A stretch of 64,000 nucleotides of DNA from Branchiostoma floridae (lineage: Eukaryota > Chordata > Leptocardii > Amphioxiformes > Branchiostomatidae), in contig NC_049979.1 of NCBI RefSeq assembly GCF_000003815.2, positions 25,829,978-25,893,977 of the forward strand, read 5' to 3'. The notes beneath the pieces were generated by a model that was not told the origin of the DNA, ran no database searches, and saw nothing but the letters and a program-made list of their open reading frames with translations. This document shows positions 30,641 through 43,446 of the stretch, piece after piece (the stretch's first letter is position 1; every line of letters starts with the position of its first letter). The position numbers and the translations under genes were made by a program.

Positions 30641-31515
30641 GCAAGTAAATTTTATGGATGACATCAGTGCGCTTATTAATTTTTGCCTGAGATAGTGCAC
30701 ATGACAAGGGCCCCCTGGTGTGTGACCTTGGTACTGCAGCAGAACTTCAATTTTTTGCATCTTTTACCTGGACATGCTATGGTCTTGATTTTGTGGTGGC
30801 AGATAGCTTGTGATGTAAGGAATATGTGGTGTATGTTTTGGCCCCCTAGCAGCTTGCTCTGGAACTGCAGGAGCATTTTTGTCAAAATCCTCGAAGGAGC
30901 ATAACGGATCATAATAGGAATGATGGATTTCCATGATATTTGGTATGCAGGTACCTGTGGCAAAGATGTACACAATGAAGTGCTAATTATGCAAATTTTG
31001 ACTTAATTTGCATACTATTTGTACAGTGTTTTTCAATATAGGACTCAAATACATGTAACATAAGTAGTTTGTGGCAGGCGACACTTAAGCAGATACTAAT
31101 TATGCAAATGAGTCCCTAATTTGCATAATTAATGTAAAGTGTCCTAAATCTTCTTAGTACATATAGTAAATGACTGGGCTGTTAACATTGTGACCTGTGT
31201 AAGTTAGTGAAAGGTATAAGGAGCAAGCATGAATTATGCAGAATGATGTGACATTTATTTGCATAATCAGAATATTTCATGGAGGTATGAGGTCTCCGAA
31301 CTCTTGTTGTCAACTGTTTCGAGTGATACCAGTCTAGCTACGTGTACGAGCGGGCAGTATGAATGTATCATTACCACACTCAAGTGTCACTTCAAGTACA
31401 ATCCAGGCTAACGCACAACATATCATCATGTTCACCATCTCCGAATGGAAAAAAAAAATCTTTTTTTTTTAGAAATGAGGCAAAAAGTTGGATGTCATCC
31501 ATAAAATTTACTTGC
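30641..31515. mobile_element. DNA-transposon remnant with 25-bp perfect terminal inverted repeats
   Basis: The left end GCAAGTAAATTTTATGGATG+acatc (30641-30665) is exactly inverted at 31491-31515. The body (875 bp) has no transposase frame. Its 30.70-30.96 kb part (GACCTTGGTACTGCAGCAGA, GATTTTGTGGTGGCAGATAG) recurs at 38.04-38.15 kb. The 'tatggatgacatc' termini relate it to the elements at 3.73, 33.9 and 37.54 kb. Confidence 0.8.
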
Positions 31516-33296
31516 CGTCTCCTAACTTCACTCACTCAGTGGAGCTGAACGACATAAAATCATTCATGACTGTTAGTGGTTTAATCCACTCAGTGCCATT
31601 TCAGACCATAATGTTCTGGTTCTGTTATAATCCCAAACCGGTTAACCGCAAAAAGGATTGAGATAGTTTCCTCGATCTTCATCCAGCTGGCTTATTGTTA
31701 CTCTGCAGAGTGTTTTGGTCAAAGCCACTGCAGGGGTCAAAGCCACTGCACTGTTGCTTTTGTGATTACCCTCTGACTGATTTGATATGCATTAAAAATT
31801 AAACTAGACCGGCCAATGCCAAATCCTATTTGTCAGTCGGATCCTATTGGATCAAAATCCTTTTTATTAATGGTCTTAATCTTAGGACAATATGAGATGG
31901 TCCTGAAGCCCAATCTTTACTGTGACACATGCATTTGAACTAAAAAGTGATTCTACATTTAAAGAAAAATGGAAAATTACCTATCAGTGGCCTGACATTT
32001 TTCTGTGTACATATTTTTCAGATCCAACACTTCTTTAGGTCCATAAGTCTGCAGTGCTGGCATGATGGAAGGCTCTGCAAATATCCCAGACTTCATTAAG
32101 GTTTGTATTGTAGTATCTGAGCGATCAAAACATTAAAAAGGTAATTGTTTTCGGTTGATTTTTTCTACATTATCAGTTGAATCTACCTTTACACTGCACA
32201 GGGATGTTCACAACACATAAATGTGGCTTAGTTGTGTCATGAGAATGTCTGAAAATACGCTCACTCACTCAATCCTGCCACTACTAGTACAGGTCCAGGA
32301 GTTGTTTGTCATTTTGTCCAACTTTCCGACAAACCAAGGAATGTGCTTGAACGAGTTTTATGGGTTACTTGAATTGTTACTAAAGTTTGTTGACATTCTA
32401 TTTGTGTGTGTGTTGTGGTGGTTTCTTTTGGTGCCCCACAAAGCTTCTTAGGTTTCTGAACGGAATTTAGGAAATTTATGGTCTGGGCCTAGCTGGCTTA
32501 CTGGTATTACTGGTACTGGTAGGCTACTAGAAACAAAGGAACTTGGCTGCAACTTGCTTCACAGTGCATCATTTGCCAATACTCGAAATGTAATAAAGCG
32601 ATGTGAATACTGTAAATGCAGAAACTTTCACGGTTGTATAATATTCGCGTTTTTTGCGGTGGCCGCTTCACCACAAACTTAAAAGCACCTGGATTATTTT
32701 TCCATGGCACTAAGAGACTACAGTGCATGTTGCTACCGCAAACTTAAAACCACCACGAAAATTCCTTTGTCCAACTACAGCGAAATTAAATCCTGGGAAC
32801 TTAAATGCATTTGAAATTGCAAATGTTAATCTGAATGGAGATTTTAAAATTCAGAATATTTGCAGTTTGGGCACCCAAAGTCTACAACAAATACATACCT
32901 TTTTAGAAGTATTGGTGTCCATGACAACAGCTATTTCTATTATGTGCTACAACAAAATGGGAAGGAATGCAAAATGTAGGTCTGTCAGGGCCAAGACTAA
33001 ATGGTAACATGTTTCTGTGCCATTCTTGTAATTCTTTCTTCCAGATCAAATGTTGCTTTGTCAGCAGTTTAACCTTGAGCATCTACATGTACATAAATTT
33101 TGTATTGTGTAAACTTACAACTTGTGTCAGGAATAAATTATCATTCTCTCTGCCCATAGATAGGCCCATTACGTGGCATACATACTGTATGACCTTACTC
33201 GTCTGTCTTGTGCCACTGCCAAATCCCTCAACTGTGACAGTGACTTCAGGCCAAATTGATGTGATTATATGGATAGAACCCCAAAACTGATGCGTG
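31516..33296. other. Non-genic; possible MITE at 32.61-32.82 kb
   Basis: At 32606-32820 a stretch begins TACTGTAAATGCAGAAACTT and holds paired phrases (cgcggtggccgcttcaccac / caccacgaaaattc, caaacttaaaa twice) typical of a common MITE class; its ends are eroded. At 32022-32100 an exon-like segment (tttttcag ... ATTAAG|gtttgt) would encode only about 13 residues and I do not call it. Confidence 0.4.
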
Positions 33297-33655
33297 TGCA
33301 TATTCCTTTATTCAGATACCCTTTAGCCCGTAGGGCTAGCCTACCAGGGTTCGAACATATAAAACGCAAACATACATGTATATATATGTCAGATAAAAAA
33401 ACATTGAATTTCACAATTATAAAAACTATCAACTTGAGAATACATGATCATGTTAGATTCCGAGCAGCCTTTTTAAATCGTGAAATGTTAGGCAGGAATT
33501 TGATGTGTGATGGTAGGACATTCCAGAGACTGATGGCACGGTAGAGAAAAGTGCAATGCTTTTTTGAGTTTGTTTTGGGCTTAGGTACTTTAAAACTGAA
33601 GGAATCGGAATAGAAAAAAGGATGTCCAAAAAGAAAATTTGCCTTCATTAAGAAA
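33297..33655 (-). mobile_element. 5'-truncated LINE fragment (reverse transcriptase C-terminus plus 3' UTR)
   Basis: The minus-strand frame over 33448-33648 ends with FLYRAISLWNVLPSHIKFLP and a basic F-K-A pattern, the conserved ending of LINE ORF2 proteins. Beyond its stop comes a short 3' UTR (gggctagccctacgggct, aataaagg) to about 33297. The fragment is dead by truncation. Confidence 0.7.
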
Positions 33656-33892
33656 AGTGATCAGGAAGGTTGAACAACAAATTGTTCTGTAATTTGTGTA
33701 AACACATGGTATACAGATTTCTGTTCTCCCAATTTTTCTTTGACTTTGGTATGGCATTAGTATTCATTTTCCGACATTCTTTTTTCAATATACCGCATGT
33801 GATCAGTTTTAAATATACCGCATGTGATCATTTTTATGCATGGTTTACAGCATGGCCAAAAACTTTTTCTTAGAAATGGATGAAAATTGATG

Positions 33893-33940
33893 CATGCTCT
33901 GATGTTATCCATATAATCGAATCAACATGGCCCAATGCTA
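33893..33940. mobile_element. Solo terminal repeat of the 3.73-kb foldback family
   Basis: GATGTTATCCATATAATCGA+atcaacatggccca matches the right end of the element at 3731-4122. No partner arm was found nearby. Confidence 0.6.
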
Positions 33941-34105
33941 ATTCAGTAGTTGAAACGTCCCTTTCTTGCGTCTGCGCATGTTGACTACCCAATGTGTGTC
34001 ACACAGCCAGCACCGTGACCACTGTGTTTTAAACAGGATTATCGCGGACATGGTAGAGTAGCTTCAGGCGGGGTGGAAGCCAAGGCGAGGTGAGATCCGC
34101 TCAGC

Positions 34106-34147
34106 ATGGAGGCTTTGGTGTTGACTTCACCACGATACGACCGGTGA
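34106..34147 (+). promoter_or_regulatory. Upstream ORF in the leader of nesprin-like exon 1a
   Basis: A 13-codon frame (MEALVLTSPRYDR, stop TGA) ends three bases before the exon-1a ATG (34151) and is in the same frame. It could damp translation from that start. The surrounding leader (34.02-34.15 kb) is GC-rich against the AT-rich background. Confidence 0.4.
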
Positions 34148-34150
34148 GGG

Positions 34151-34256
34151 ATGGCGCTACAGATGTTCACCCCGACCTCCCCCAGGAGGGTTCGTCTCCG
34201 CAGGTCAGGGAGCTCGTCGGGAAGACGGAGGCTGGAGGAGCTCTTCAGGACCCCGC
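34151..34256 (+). CDS. SYNE: Nesprin-like gene, alternative first coding exon 1a
   Basis: ATG 34151 opens 35 codons plus one base, ending ...AGGACCCCGC|gtgagt (phase 1). The peptide is basic and Ser/Arg-rich (MALQMFTPTSPRRVRLRRSG, then SSSGRRRLEELFRTP). The phase equals that of exon 1b (43447) and fits the shared exon at 50936, where the split codon would give Arg. GC content is far above the neighbouring DNA. The assignment rests on phase, strand and position. The splice would cross about 16.7 kb; the exon could belong to a separate gene nested or lying upstream. Confidence 0.6.
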
Positions 34257-34259
34257 GTG

Positions 34260-34480
34260 AGTCAGTTATTCATCTATCAGTTCAGTTCAGTTCATCCTTA
34301 TAAGACGTGCCATTAATGATGTCCGACCGTGCATCTCTCGTGAGTCAGATATTCATCTAACAGTTCTGTTCATCCTCATAAGAGGTGCCAATAATAATGT
34401 CTAACCATGCATCTCTCGTGAGTCAGATATTCATCTAACAGTTCAGTTCAGTTCATCTTCATAAGAGGTGCCATTAATGA
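34260..34480. repeat. Tandem repeat of exon 1a intron start
   Basis: Three copies of CGTGAGTCAGNTATTCATCT, aacagttcagttcatcctca, taagaggtgcca and gatgtccgaccatgcatc, period ~85-90 bp. The first copy overlaps the splice donor of exon 1a, so later copies carry donor-like gtgagt sequences. Confidence 0.75.
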
Positions 34481-34899
34481 TGTCCGACCATGCATCGCTA
34501 TCTACCATGGCGCCTACAAGTTGTGGTCCTTTAAACCGACCCCCTTCTCCAGTACTTTCTTAAGTGTCAGGTTCGGTCGTCCCCTTTTTCTCTTCCCGTC
34601 AGGTTCCCAGAGGAGAACTTTTGCGGCTATCTCCTCATGGCAATTGCTCCATGGCCAGCTAGAGCCAGTCTTGTATCTAACAGTTGTCTGTTTACAAGTG
34701 CTAGATACAAGCATGCAGAATATTGTAATTTGAAAACAAAAAGGTCCTCAAAATCACCACAAAACTAGGTTAATTTGCTTATTTATTCATTTGGATATGA
34801 TATTGTTTATACTTTTTTTATCAGGCCAATTGTGTAATATTACATACCAAGTAGTAGATACATCCATATAGAGCTGATTTTACACTTGTTTTACCTTAT

Positions 34900-35248
34900 C
34901 AGGGCTCGAAATTCACTTTTGGGATTAGGTGCACTGGTGCACCCAACTTGAAAAATTGGGTGCACCAAAATAATTTTGGGTGCACCACTTCAATTTAAGT
35001 AATAACCTAATAATAAAACTTAGTTAAAGCTATCAAATTCTTAAACAACAGACATTTTTATTAACTTTCTAACACTTAGATGTCAAGAATATGATGTACA
35101 TGTATACTAAGTATACTTTGATATCTTTACATACATAAACCTAAGAAAAAATTTGGGTGCACCCTGTGCACACAGAGGAAATAATTGGGTGCACAGCTCC
35201 AATTTTGGGTGCACCTGGGTGCACATGCACCCAGTATTTCGAGCCCTG
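34900..35248. mobile_element. MITE with CAGGGCTCGAAAT ends (hAT-like)
   Basis: It starts CAGGGCTCGAAATTCACTTT and ends AGTATTTCGAGCCCTG; internal GGTGCACC / GGGTGCAC motifs are arranged as mirror pairs. CTTAT flanks both sides (34895-34899, 35249-35253), possibly part of a target duplication. It is 349 bp and non-coding. A left-end fragment is at 22.13 kb. Confidence 0.75.
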
Positions 35249-35253
35249 CTTAT

Positions 35254-37083
35254 AGATAAACTTAACTTGATGTTAAGCTTTATCCATAAAATTGATAGTC
35301 ATTATGAGCTGTTCCCTTAGTCAAGAAATCAAGTGACATTGTAATGGTTCAGTAAATGGTTTATCAGTACAGAGTACCAGTAGCAAACTTAACTGTGAAT
35401 TCACAGCTATGATAGAGCGAGATATCGGTCACAAAAAATTAAAGAGACACGTAAAAAAAGAGACAAAATGTACGCAGTACTCAGCATTTGAACAATGCCA
35501 GGATTGTTAGCTGGTATCACGAGTAGTCGGCTTTCTCCTTACATGGAAGAGCCAAGTATGCAATCTCCATAGTGATTGGACTGTTAGATGGACAATTCCA
35601 CCAACTGCCAACAGTTTTCTATAAGGCAAGAAACACAAAACATCGCTGGGAAGAGCCTTTAAGAAAACCCCTGTAAAGATTTTGCATTGTAAAATCTATT
35701 TTTACATTTGCAACCATCATTAACAAGGTTATGTTTTTAAAGCATTTCTGTACTAGTAGTTGTTTTTGGATAGTGCCACTCTAGAAACTGTGGGTGATAT
35801 ATAAAGAACAAGTTGGATTATGGTCTTCTTGGTACTGAAAGTTGCAACAGAACTTTCAGGTTTCGTATCTCTTGTGCTTGTGTATATCTCTAACACTGCT
35901 CCTATAGTAAACTGTTATGTTTTCCCAATAGGGAAAAACATATTGTTTTTGCTGGACCAGGTGTGTTCTTCTTAGTTCTTCCTTTTGTGTTAAGAGCCAA
36001 TCAGAGCTTAGAACTTTCTTGAACCAATCAGAGCTTAGCACTCCTTTGATGAGCATATTCATCAGTCACTGTGTTCTGCATCTATAGTCTTAGGAAAGTC
36101 CTATAGCTGCATTCAGTCTTTCTTCATCCTTTTCCATTGTGATTTGCATCCTGCAAGCTTCCTTTAGCTCTTGGAGTTTCTTTGCTGTTGTAGGAGCTGT
36201 TACAGTATAAATACGAACAAAACAGGTTTGTGATAGCGAAGCCTGTATGTAACTTTTTTTTACACACAGACAATACTATATAGGGTGAGTGTAATGGTAA
36301 TAATTATGTAGGGCGGGCCTATTGATATATAGTATTATGTGCGAGTAGCTTCATATTATGCATTTTTGAGAAAATGTTGCCTTTCTAGTTGCAAGTCATT
36401 TAGCTGCAAACTTGAGAAAATTCTTACCTTAGTGTACAGTTTTACCTTCAATCATAAAGGATATTGTCCAGACTTTTCTTTTGCACAACCAGTAATGTGT
36501 CTCGCCATCTTATTTTTCAAATTCTATCAGACATCTTCCTCAGAGCTTCTGACTGGGGTGCTGCTCCTTGCTGCTATTTGTAGCCTATGTAGGTGGCGCT
36601 GTTGCACTTCTCAACCATTTTTTTTTTCTTTTCTTAATTATGGATAGGAAATCTTAGGTTAAGATGCTAGCTTAGTTTTAATATCTTAATTTTAGATGCT
36701 GAATTATCATTTTGAATGTGGCTCTCTAAAAATAGAGAAGTTGCCTACAGTATATGATTGATTATACCTTGATTATACATGTACTGCACACTTGACCTTC
36801 ATCTTCCCAACCCAACCCAGGCCCTACCCACATACCAAATATCATTGTAATAATACATTTGTACGTCCAGAAATTCTAGAGTTATGCTGACCACAAATAT
36901 CCAGACACACACACAAACAGACATGCCAAAAACTATACATCCATTTTTCATAGAGGTAATAAGCAACATAAAGCATACAAACTATATATCTCAAATTATC
37001 TCTTTTCTTGCAAACAGAATTTGTAACAAAAAGACATTATTTCATTGAATTTGTTTCCAAGCTCTTGTCTTACATCTCTTGAT
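35254..37083. other. Intronic; dispersed repeat at 35.91-36.05 kb
   Basis: GTTATGTTTTCCCAATAGGG ... GTGTTCTTCTTAGTTCTTCC ... GCCAATCAGAGCTTAG at 35910-36050 is paralleled at 57.44-57.57 kb in the same orientation. No exon signals were accepted here. Confidence 0.5.
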
Positions 37084-37396
37084 CATGGTTGGACAAGTTT
37101 TCTAAAATTCACTTGTCCTATCGGGCAAGCACATAAAAAATTTACTTGCCCGAAATTAAAATAACATTTTCTACATATTTCTTCTTCCAGCAATGGGATT
37201 CTTTTATTATTGACTCAATTTTTCTGTGTTGAACATTGCCTGATGCTATGACTGTTAAGAGTAACAAGTTTATCAAAATCTCACTCATGGAAATATCTAA
37301 CTTGCCCGATCGGGCAAGCGGAATAGGTCATGCACTTGTCCGAAGGGTACTTTGACTTGCCCGGGACAGTAGGGCCAGTGGACTTGTCCAACCCTG
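37084..37396. mobile_element. MITE with GGTTGGACAAGT ends (hAT-like)
   Basis: The left end CATGGTTGGACAAGTTTTCT is inverted as GTGGACTTGTCCAACCCTG at the right. Internal 'acttgcccgatcgggcaag' and 'cgggcaag' repeats make further hairpins. It is 313 bp and non-coding, with no clear target duplication. Confidence 0.7.
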
Positions 37397-37543
37397 CATC
37401 TGTTTATTTGTTTGCATATAGATGGGTATGCCTACTGTTGACATATCAACAAGCAGGAACCAGTGGCTAACAAGTGGGAACTAGTGCTAACCAGTTAGCC
37501 CTAGTCCCTGCAGATGATTTGTTTTACAGTTAGGCCACTGTGA

Positions 37544-38530
37544 GCAAGTAAATCTATGGATGACATCCTCCGCAGACTCCAAACTTAATGAGAGAGGCAA
37601 AAAAAACAACAAGATGGGTTAAAAAATAATCAAGATGGCTAGAATTTAAAATAGACATGATTCTAAAATAGACACGACTATTAATTTGTAACAAGAATCG
37701 AAGCAACAGTGGCCGTGGCTACATGTTCGTCACTATTGTCACTCCTATAATTAGTTACAATCAAAGCTACCACACAATATGATTTCACATTTTGGTACTT
37801 TCTTGTCATGTTTTCCATTTCTGAAGGGGAAAAAGCCTCTTTTATTTCAAAATCAGTCAAAATCAAGTCTGTGTGTGTGTGTATGTGTGTCTGTGTGTGT
37901 GTGTGTGTCTGTGTCTGCGTGTGTCTGCGTGTGTGTTGGCATTTTATGGTCAGCATACATATACCTTCTGGATAGACAGTGAGTGTCATGATATTTGGTA
38001 TGTGGGTAGGTCCTTTAAAGGTGAAGGTCAAGTTTGGACCCCTGGTGTCTGACCTTGGTACTGCAGCAGAACTTACGGTCCTTGTACCTGGATGTGCTAT
38101 GGTGTTGATTTTCTGGTGGCAGATAGCTTTTCATGTGAGGAAGTGGGGTAGGTTACACCAACCACCCCACGTAAAAGAATCACGGTACGCAGTTCTATCT
38201 TAGTACAAGGTAAGATTGCGGCTTTACTGCATTATGAAATATAACGTTCGACTCCAAATAACTAGCAAATTATTAAAAGAAAGCTCGACGAAAAATTGTT
38301 AATCAACAGACAATAGGTGTGAACTATTCATACCTGTCCCTCGCGTACCACTAGATCAGTACGTGGTAATTGGGTACTTTGCATGTGAAGGAATCGACTT
38401 AGAGGCGTGTCCTCGCTAGAAATCTACTGGTTGTGTTTCAGTAACACAGCTTGCTCTGCCACTGCATGGGTGTTTTTGTCCAAATCTTTCAAGGAGGACC
38501 TCTTGAAATGTCACCTTTGTTCTCCTAAGA
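37544..38530. mobile_element. Second, rearranged copy of the 30.64-kb transposon remnant
   Basis: 37544-37568 (gcaagtaaatctatggatg) matches the left end of the 30.64-kb element. 38040-38150 matches its body, and 38450-38500 (ACAGCTTGCTCTGCCACTGC) matches the next part of that body. About 290 bp at 38.15-38.44 kb is extra and looks like a secondary insertion. The right terminal repeat is not recognisable. Confidence 0.6.
37866..37940. repeat. (GT)n microsatellite
   Basis: Interrupted gt/tgtc run of about 75 bp; both strands give artefactual Val/Cys or Thr/His frames. Confidence 0.97.
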
Positions 38531-41500
38531 ATTGATAATGACATCATGCCCACCAAAAAGGTCCAAACTATTGTCAGTGTCAGTCACCCCATCCATATAT
38601 CAGCACACGATCATTTGTTTCCCTTTTATTGGAGCCCAGCCACTTTTCCTGACATTTCAAGTTCACTTTAGATGTGCCAAGGTCACCTTCTATGTAATGT
38701 TCAAACCCTGGCCCCCACTTTGCCTGTAGAATATATGAATACAATACTACGTAGGTTGTTTTCTTAGGGTACACTGACCCCATGTATCATGTATTCTCGT
38801 CCGAGTCTGCTTTTGTTTCTGACAGGCGGAAAACAGCGCTCTTGGTCACTTGATGACCTGGTTTTACAGATCTGGACGAGAGCCATTTCCTGTTGTGGGA
38901 ATAATGCCTGAAGCTCCGCAAGTATGGCCAACCATAACAATTTGGAGATTGCACACAGTTTTTAAATGGCTGTGTCAGGGTTAGTAGCCAGCCTGAAATC
39001 ATTTTCAGTCCCCTTGATTTTGAATGGGAATCCTATCGAGCATCGAAGGCATGGCGTGACGTTGCTTGTCATTCTAGGGGGTCTGGGTCCCAGAACATCT
39101 TTAAATCAAGACCCTCTGAAACACTATTTCCTGCATTTTGAGGTGCAAATTTTGCTTGTGGAATAAGCATCAATGGCATCTGTTTTGGCGAAGAAGAACA
39201 TATGGGTTTCAGTTGTTTTAATATCTTTACATATCAATTTTTGTCTGTCCCAGGGGACGGAATGGGGAAAACTTTTTCAGTCCCCAGCTGCAAAATTCCT
39301 TCAAAGGACTGAAGGACAGGTGCTGGCTACAACCCTGGGCTGTGTACACGATGATGATGACTTCTTTCTGTGCCTTTTACTGGGTCTTGTTTGTTTTGAG
39401 GGGAATGATAGGGCAGGATCAAATGGGGGACAAATATATCCCTACCTGTTGCAAATTGAATAGTAGAATTCGTGACTTAGTCCACACAAATTTAACTTGC
39501 TGGATTTTTTCAGAAAAAATTTTGTGCGTCAGGGCCAAAAAAAAATTATCACAAAATTGCAAAAAGTAACATAAAGAACAATAAGGAAATGTTTTTGACA
39601 GCTTTATCATTCTTCCAACTCGTTCTTTTCATTCTTCTCTTCTCTTCTTCAGCAAGGGAAAAACCCAAACCTAATCCAGGTAATTGCCCGGATTTGTCCA
39701 CTTCAAGCTTGTTTCCATTTTTTGTCAAACAAAAGGAAACTCTAGGAGGTTCCAACCACTTCCCTGTTGTACACAATCCCCACGTGGATTATGGGAAGGA
39801 TTAGCTGTGCTACAACAGGAATGCTGGGAGTTGTTACTACAGACGTAGGGCTGCTTTAGACCTACTTTGTACAACAATCGTGCAACTGTAGTTGTCCAAG
39901 AAGTCTCTGGTGATGGTTTTCCCCCAAATCATTGTGCGACCACCTCAGACCTGGTTGTGTGACCAGGAGTTCAGTGGGGGACCTGCAACTTACTCACAAT
40001 TGTCTTAATCCAAAGATCACAGTGGGTCACGCGCACACCGCAATGGAATCCTGCGCCATGGGTTTCCCTTGATACTTCCTGACTGCCTGTCTAAAGACAA
40101 CCGTTGCCCACAACGAACAACAAGAACAGTCGCACGACTGTATCATTTCTAGTAACTGTTACTATTTTTAGCTGATTGACATCAGGCATAAAACAACTGA
40201 TCTAAGCACCTTCTCTTGTTTCAAAACAATAGTCTTTGTAGTTTGAGCAAAAATGTTTTATAACATTGCTTGTTTTTATCTCATGTAGCAGTCTGCATTT
40301 TATCTCCTATATAATTACTATTAGTCAGTGTCTACCAATGTATTTTAGTCCAGGCGTTAAGGCCACGATAGATTATTTCCTTGGTTGTAGGACACACCAA
40401 GTTAAAGACATAGCAAGATCAGCGTAAAAACAAAGAGACTTGCAGGAGAACTTTACTATGTTAGGTTCAGAGAATATGTTTCCATGCTTGAAGTTGAACT
40501 CCTGTCTGACACTTTTCTGTTTAGATGGGAAAACCAACAAGAAAATTAGTCTTCCTGTTAGTAAGTACCCATGAATTAGAGACTTGGGCCTTGCAATGTC
40601 AGTTTAAAACATTCAGTGCTGAGACAGTCCATTTTAGGAGGACAAAACAATCTGATTGGACAGCTGCTCTGCCTAGGAACTACTAACATGACTAATGATT
40701 ATTGACCTTACACAGTGCATTCCCTGCTGTTAGAGTCTAATTACAGGATATTAAGAAGTGGGTGCTAAGTACTTAGTAAGCCACAGTTAATCTGGCTCAC
40801 TCCCATCCCTGTTTCCCATAACACACATAGGCCCGGATACCTCCTTGAAGTCAAAGTAAAGGGTGATGTGTAAAATGCCTTGTAACCTAAAATTATGCTT
40901 TAGAATCTATCTATATACTGTATGCTTTTTTCCCTTCAATTTTGATATCCTTTGTCTTTTGTTCTTTTTTTATTTATTTTTTATTTATTCAACATCAAAG
41001 TACAAAACAGGACAGAGAGGTAATACACTCTAGCAGTATGCTAATATTCACATCACCTCTCAAAAAAAAAAGATAACTGACAAGAACAAATAAATGACGA
41101 ACAAACAGTTCACAGCTATTTAGTAATACATATAAGTCAGGTTACAAGGTAGTTGCAAAACGTTTCGTATGTACAATGTATGACTGGGTTAACTGTAAGA
41201 TACTGCAGTTTGTAGAATGTGACAGGAAAGGTGAACCCCTTAATAGTAGATGGATACGGGCTGATTCGGATAAACTATTGAAGTCAAGAGTATTGCCTAG
41301 CAGGTTCTGTAGATTGCCGAAAAAATTAATTCTGTATTGTTGATATGTTAGTCTTTTGTTCTAATGATGGCCATTGGAAAAAAATTAGATCATGCAGATT
41401 TGAAATCTAAATGATGATGAAAATGAAAATAACAACCTAACACACAGAACATTGTAATTCTTTCAAAGTTAATTGTTTTTCTTCTTTTAAGAGAATTATT

Positions 41501-43440
41501 TTTTCTCGAAGTTTGGATAGTAGAGAAAATACACCTTTTTTTATGAGGGCTGTTGTTCTTCATTAAATTCAGGGGGTGTTTCAATGTTCTTTCAGAAGAT
41601 GCACTGCCCTGCTTCAGGAAATAGCATAACAATCTCGTTTGTACCAAATTGTAAACCAATAAAACAACAAAAAGATAGAGAATCATACAACATGTATTCC
41701 ACGTCAGGTTACAGAATATAATAATCATAACTGTGTAGGCATCAAGATTATGTCTAATAATAGTTTGATCATAACGTAAATACATCTATTCAATACAGAG
41801 TCACTCAGAACTAGAGTCACTACTGAAATACTTTGCCAGCACTTTACATCTTTGGCGGCTAAATCAGCAGGTGTAAATAAGGTACAGGATTATTGTACAA
41901 TACACTTGGGTAATCATATTGACCTCAACATATACAGCTATGCTATCAAGTAACAAGTTAAAGATTCACAGACACCAGAAATGCTGGTAATTTTTTAGTA
42001 ACATTCGTCTGTTTTATTTTTCTCATTAAAACTTTGTTAATGAACTCTCTATTTAATTTGACTGAACAAACACATTATACAATCATGTATAATGCCATTG
42101 GACTGAGAATGTAACAGATCACAGTAAACGAAGCTAGTGACAGTCACTTGTAAACAAATCATGATCATCTTTTTTATTCACTGACAGACCTACTAAGAGT
42201 ATGTTCTTTTCTACATCTTATAGTCTGATAGAAATTGTTCTTGGTGGCTTTCCTTCCCCTTTAGTCATGCTAGATACAGGAAATGCAGTCAAATTTATAC
42301 ATCAACACTTATCCGTGTCAGTCTGACCTCTATGCATATTTCTGTGTCTGTCTGATGTCATAATTATGGGTGGGTTCAATGCACTCGTCTGACAGGCTAG
42401 AGAGGCGAAACACTAAGTATTACAAACAGTGTTTTGTTTTTCTTTTGGCTCTAAGTCTCACCTGGTACAAATGGCCTACTTTCTACAACACAGGTCCTGA
42501 CTGGGGAATTTTCTTTAGAGTGTGTTTTGCAGGCCTGAACTGTCTTGAAAGTCAAGTGATCCTGGCCCACAGCATGATCACAGTCTACTTGATTTGTTCT
42601 TGTTACCTAAGTACTTTGTAGTCCTATCTCACCTTTGCGTTGCCGTTCAGGTGAGGTTTCTGCCTGAGTGAACTACAACAATGCTTAAGGAGTGGTATGC
42701 ACCGCCAGCCCCACAGCCTGAATCAAAAAGGTCACAACCCTTTCACTTCTCCCCTCCTGGCTGCCGAAATGCCTGAGAGGCAACTTTGTACCCGTTTTGG
42801 GGACACACCCACTTTTTGAATATTCAAAAATTGCAACGCCCCCCCTTTCCTGATTTCCCAACAGTACAAACAATGCGAATCATCCTCAGGTAACTGGAAC
42901 TTGTGTTGTTTTTTCTTGTCCCAGGCACAGATGTCACCTGTGTTGACATTGTTTGAAATCGTGCACCCATGCCGATCGCACAGAGATAATGCCCATTTGT
43001 TGGTAGGAATGCTGTGTCTCTAAAATAGTACATGGATTGGAAGTTGTTTTCAACTTTTATTAAATTCTTGTCAACATCAACATTTTCCCCAAGTTCTTCA
43101 AAGTTTGAACACTGAGTAGACACAAAACAAATACGCATGAAGTTACTCTCGTCCCTGCACTTTCTAGCCATGCGAGGCAGAGAGGTTTCCACGCTCCAGT
43201 GAATACCATGCATTTGCATCTCATCAATATGCATGATGACACCAGGGATGACATTTGTATGCGTTACCTAGCTCAGCCAATTGTTGCGTGGCCAGCGCTT
43301 CGCTCCTATTAAGGGAAGGGGTAATTACTCGAGCTCTGCTTCGGTTCAGACTACAGCTTGTCTGGAAGTTGTTGGCTCCTGGAGTCAGTTGTGAGGCGGT
43401 GTGAAGTTCTTGTGTCACCTGGATTCACCACAACACCTGC
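38530..43440. other. Intronic DNA of the nesprin-like gene (if exon 1a is used); no exon found
   Basis: Mostly AT-rich. 40965-41060 (ttatttattttttatttatt, then caacatcaaagtacaaaaca) resembles the 3' end of a LINE in minus orientation. Minus-strand frames at 41390-41785 and 42824-43234 (131 and 136 codons) have no recognisable motifs and were not called. Confidence 0.4.
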
Positions 43441-43446
43441 TTCACA
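43330..43446 (+). promoter_or_regulatory. Leader of exon 1b
   Basis: GC-moderate sequence (gaggcggtgtgaagttcttg, tgtcacctggattcaccaca) immediately before the exon-1b ATG with no upstream ATG in the last 60 nt; probable 5' UTR. No TATA box is evident at a sensible distance. Confidence 0.35.

Noticed and set aside
32022-32100. Exon-like segment with tttttcag acceptor and gtttgt donor encoding MMEGSANIPDFIK
   Set aside because: Only 13 codons, a stop in the same frame upstream, and no partner exon in phase; chance is likely.
37681-38031. 116-codon minus-strand ORF with His/Thr repeats
   Set aside because: Produced by translation of the (GT)n microsatellite.
39830-40160. Possible foldback built on 'gtgcgac' and 'acaacgaacaac' phrases
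   Set aside because: The inverted matches are short and scattered; no consistent arms could be traced.
41390-41785. 131-codon minus-strand ORF
   Set aside because: AT-rich, no motif, lies in LINE-like debris; no support as a gene.
42824-43234. 136-codon minus-strand ORF just before nesprin exon 1b
   Set aside because: No recognisable domain, no codon bias, and it overlaps the probable promoter of exon 1b.
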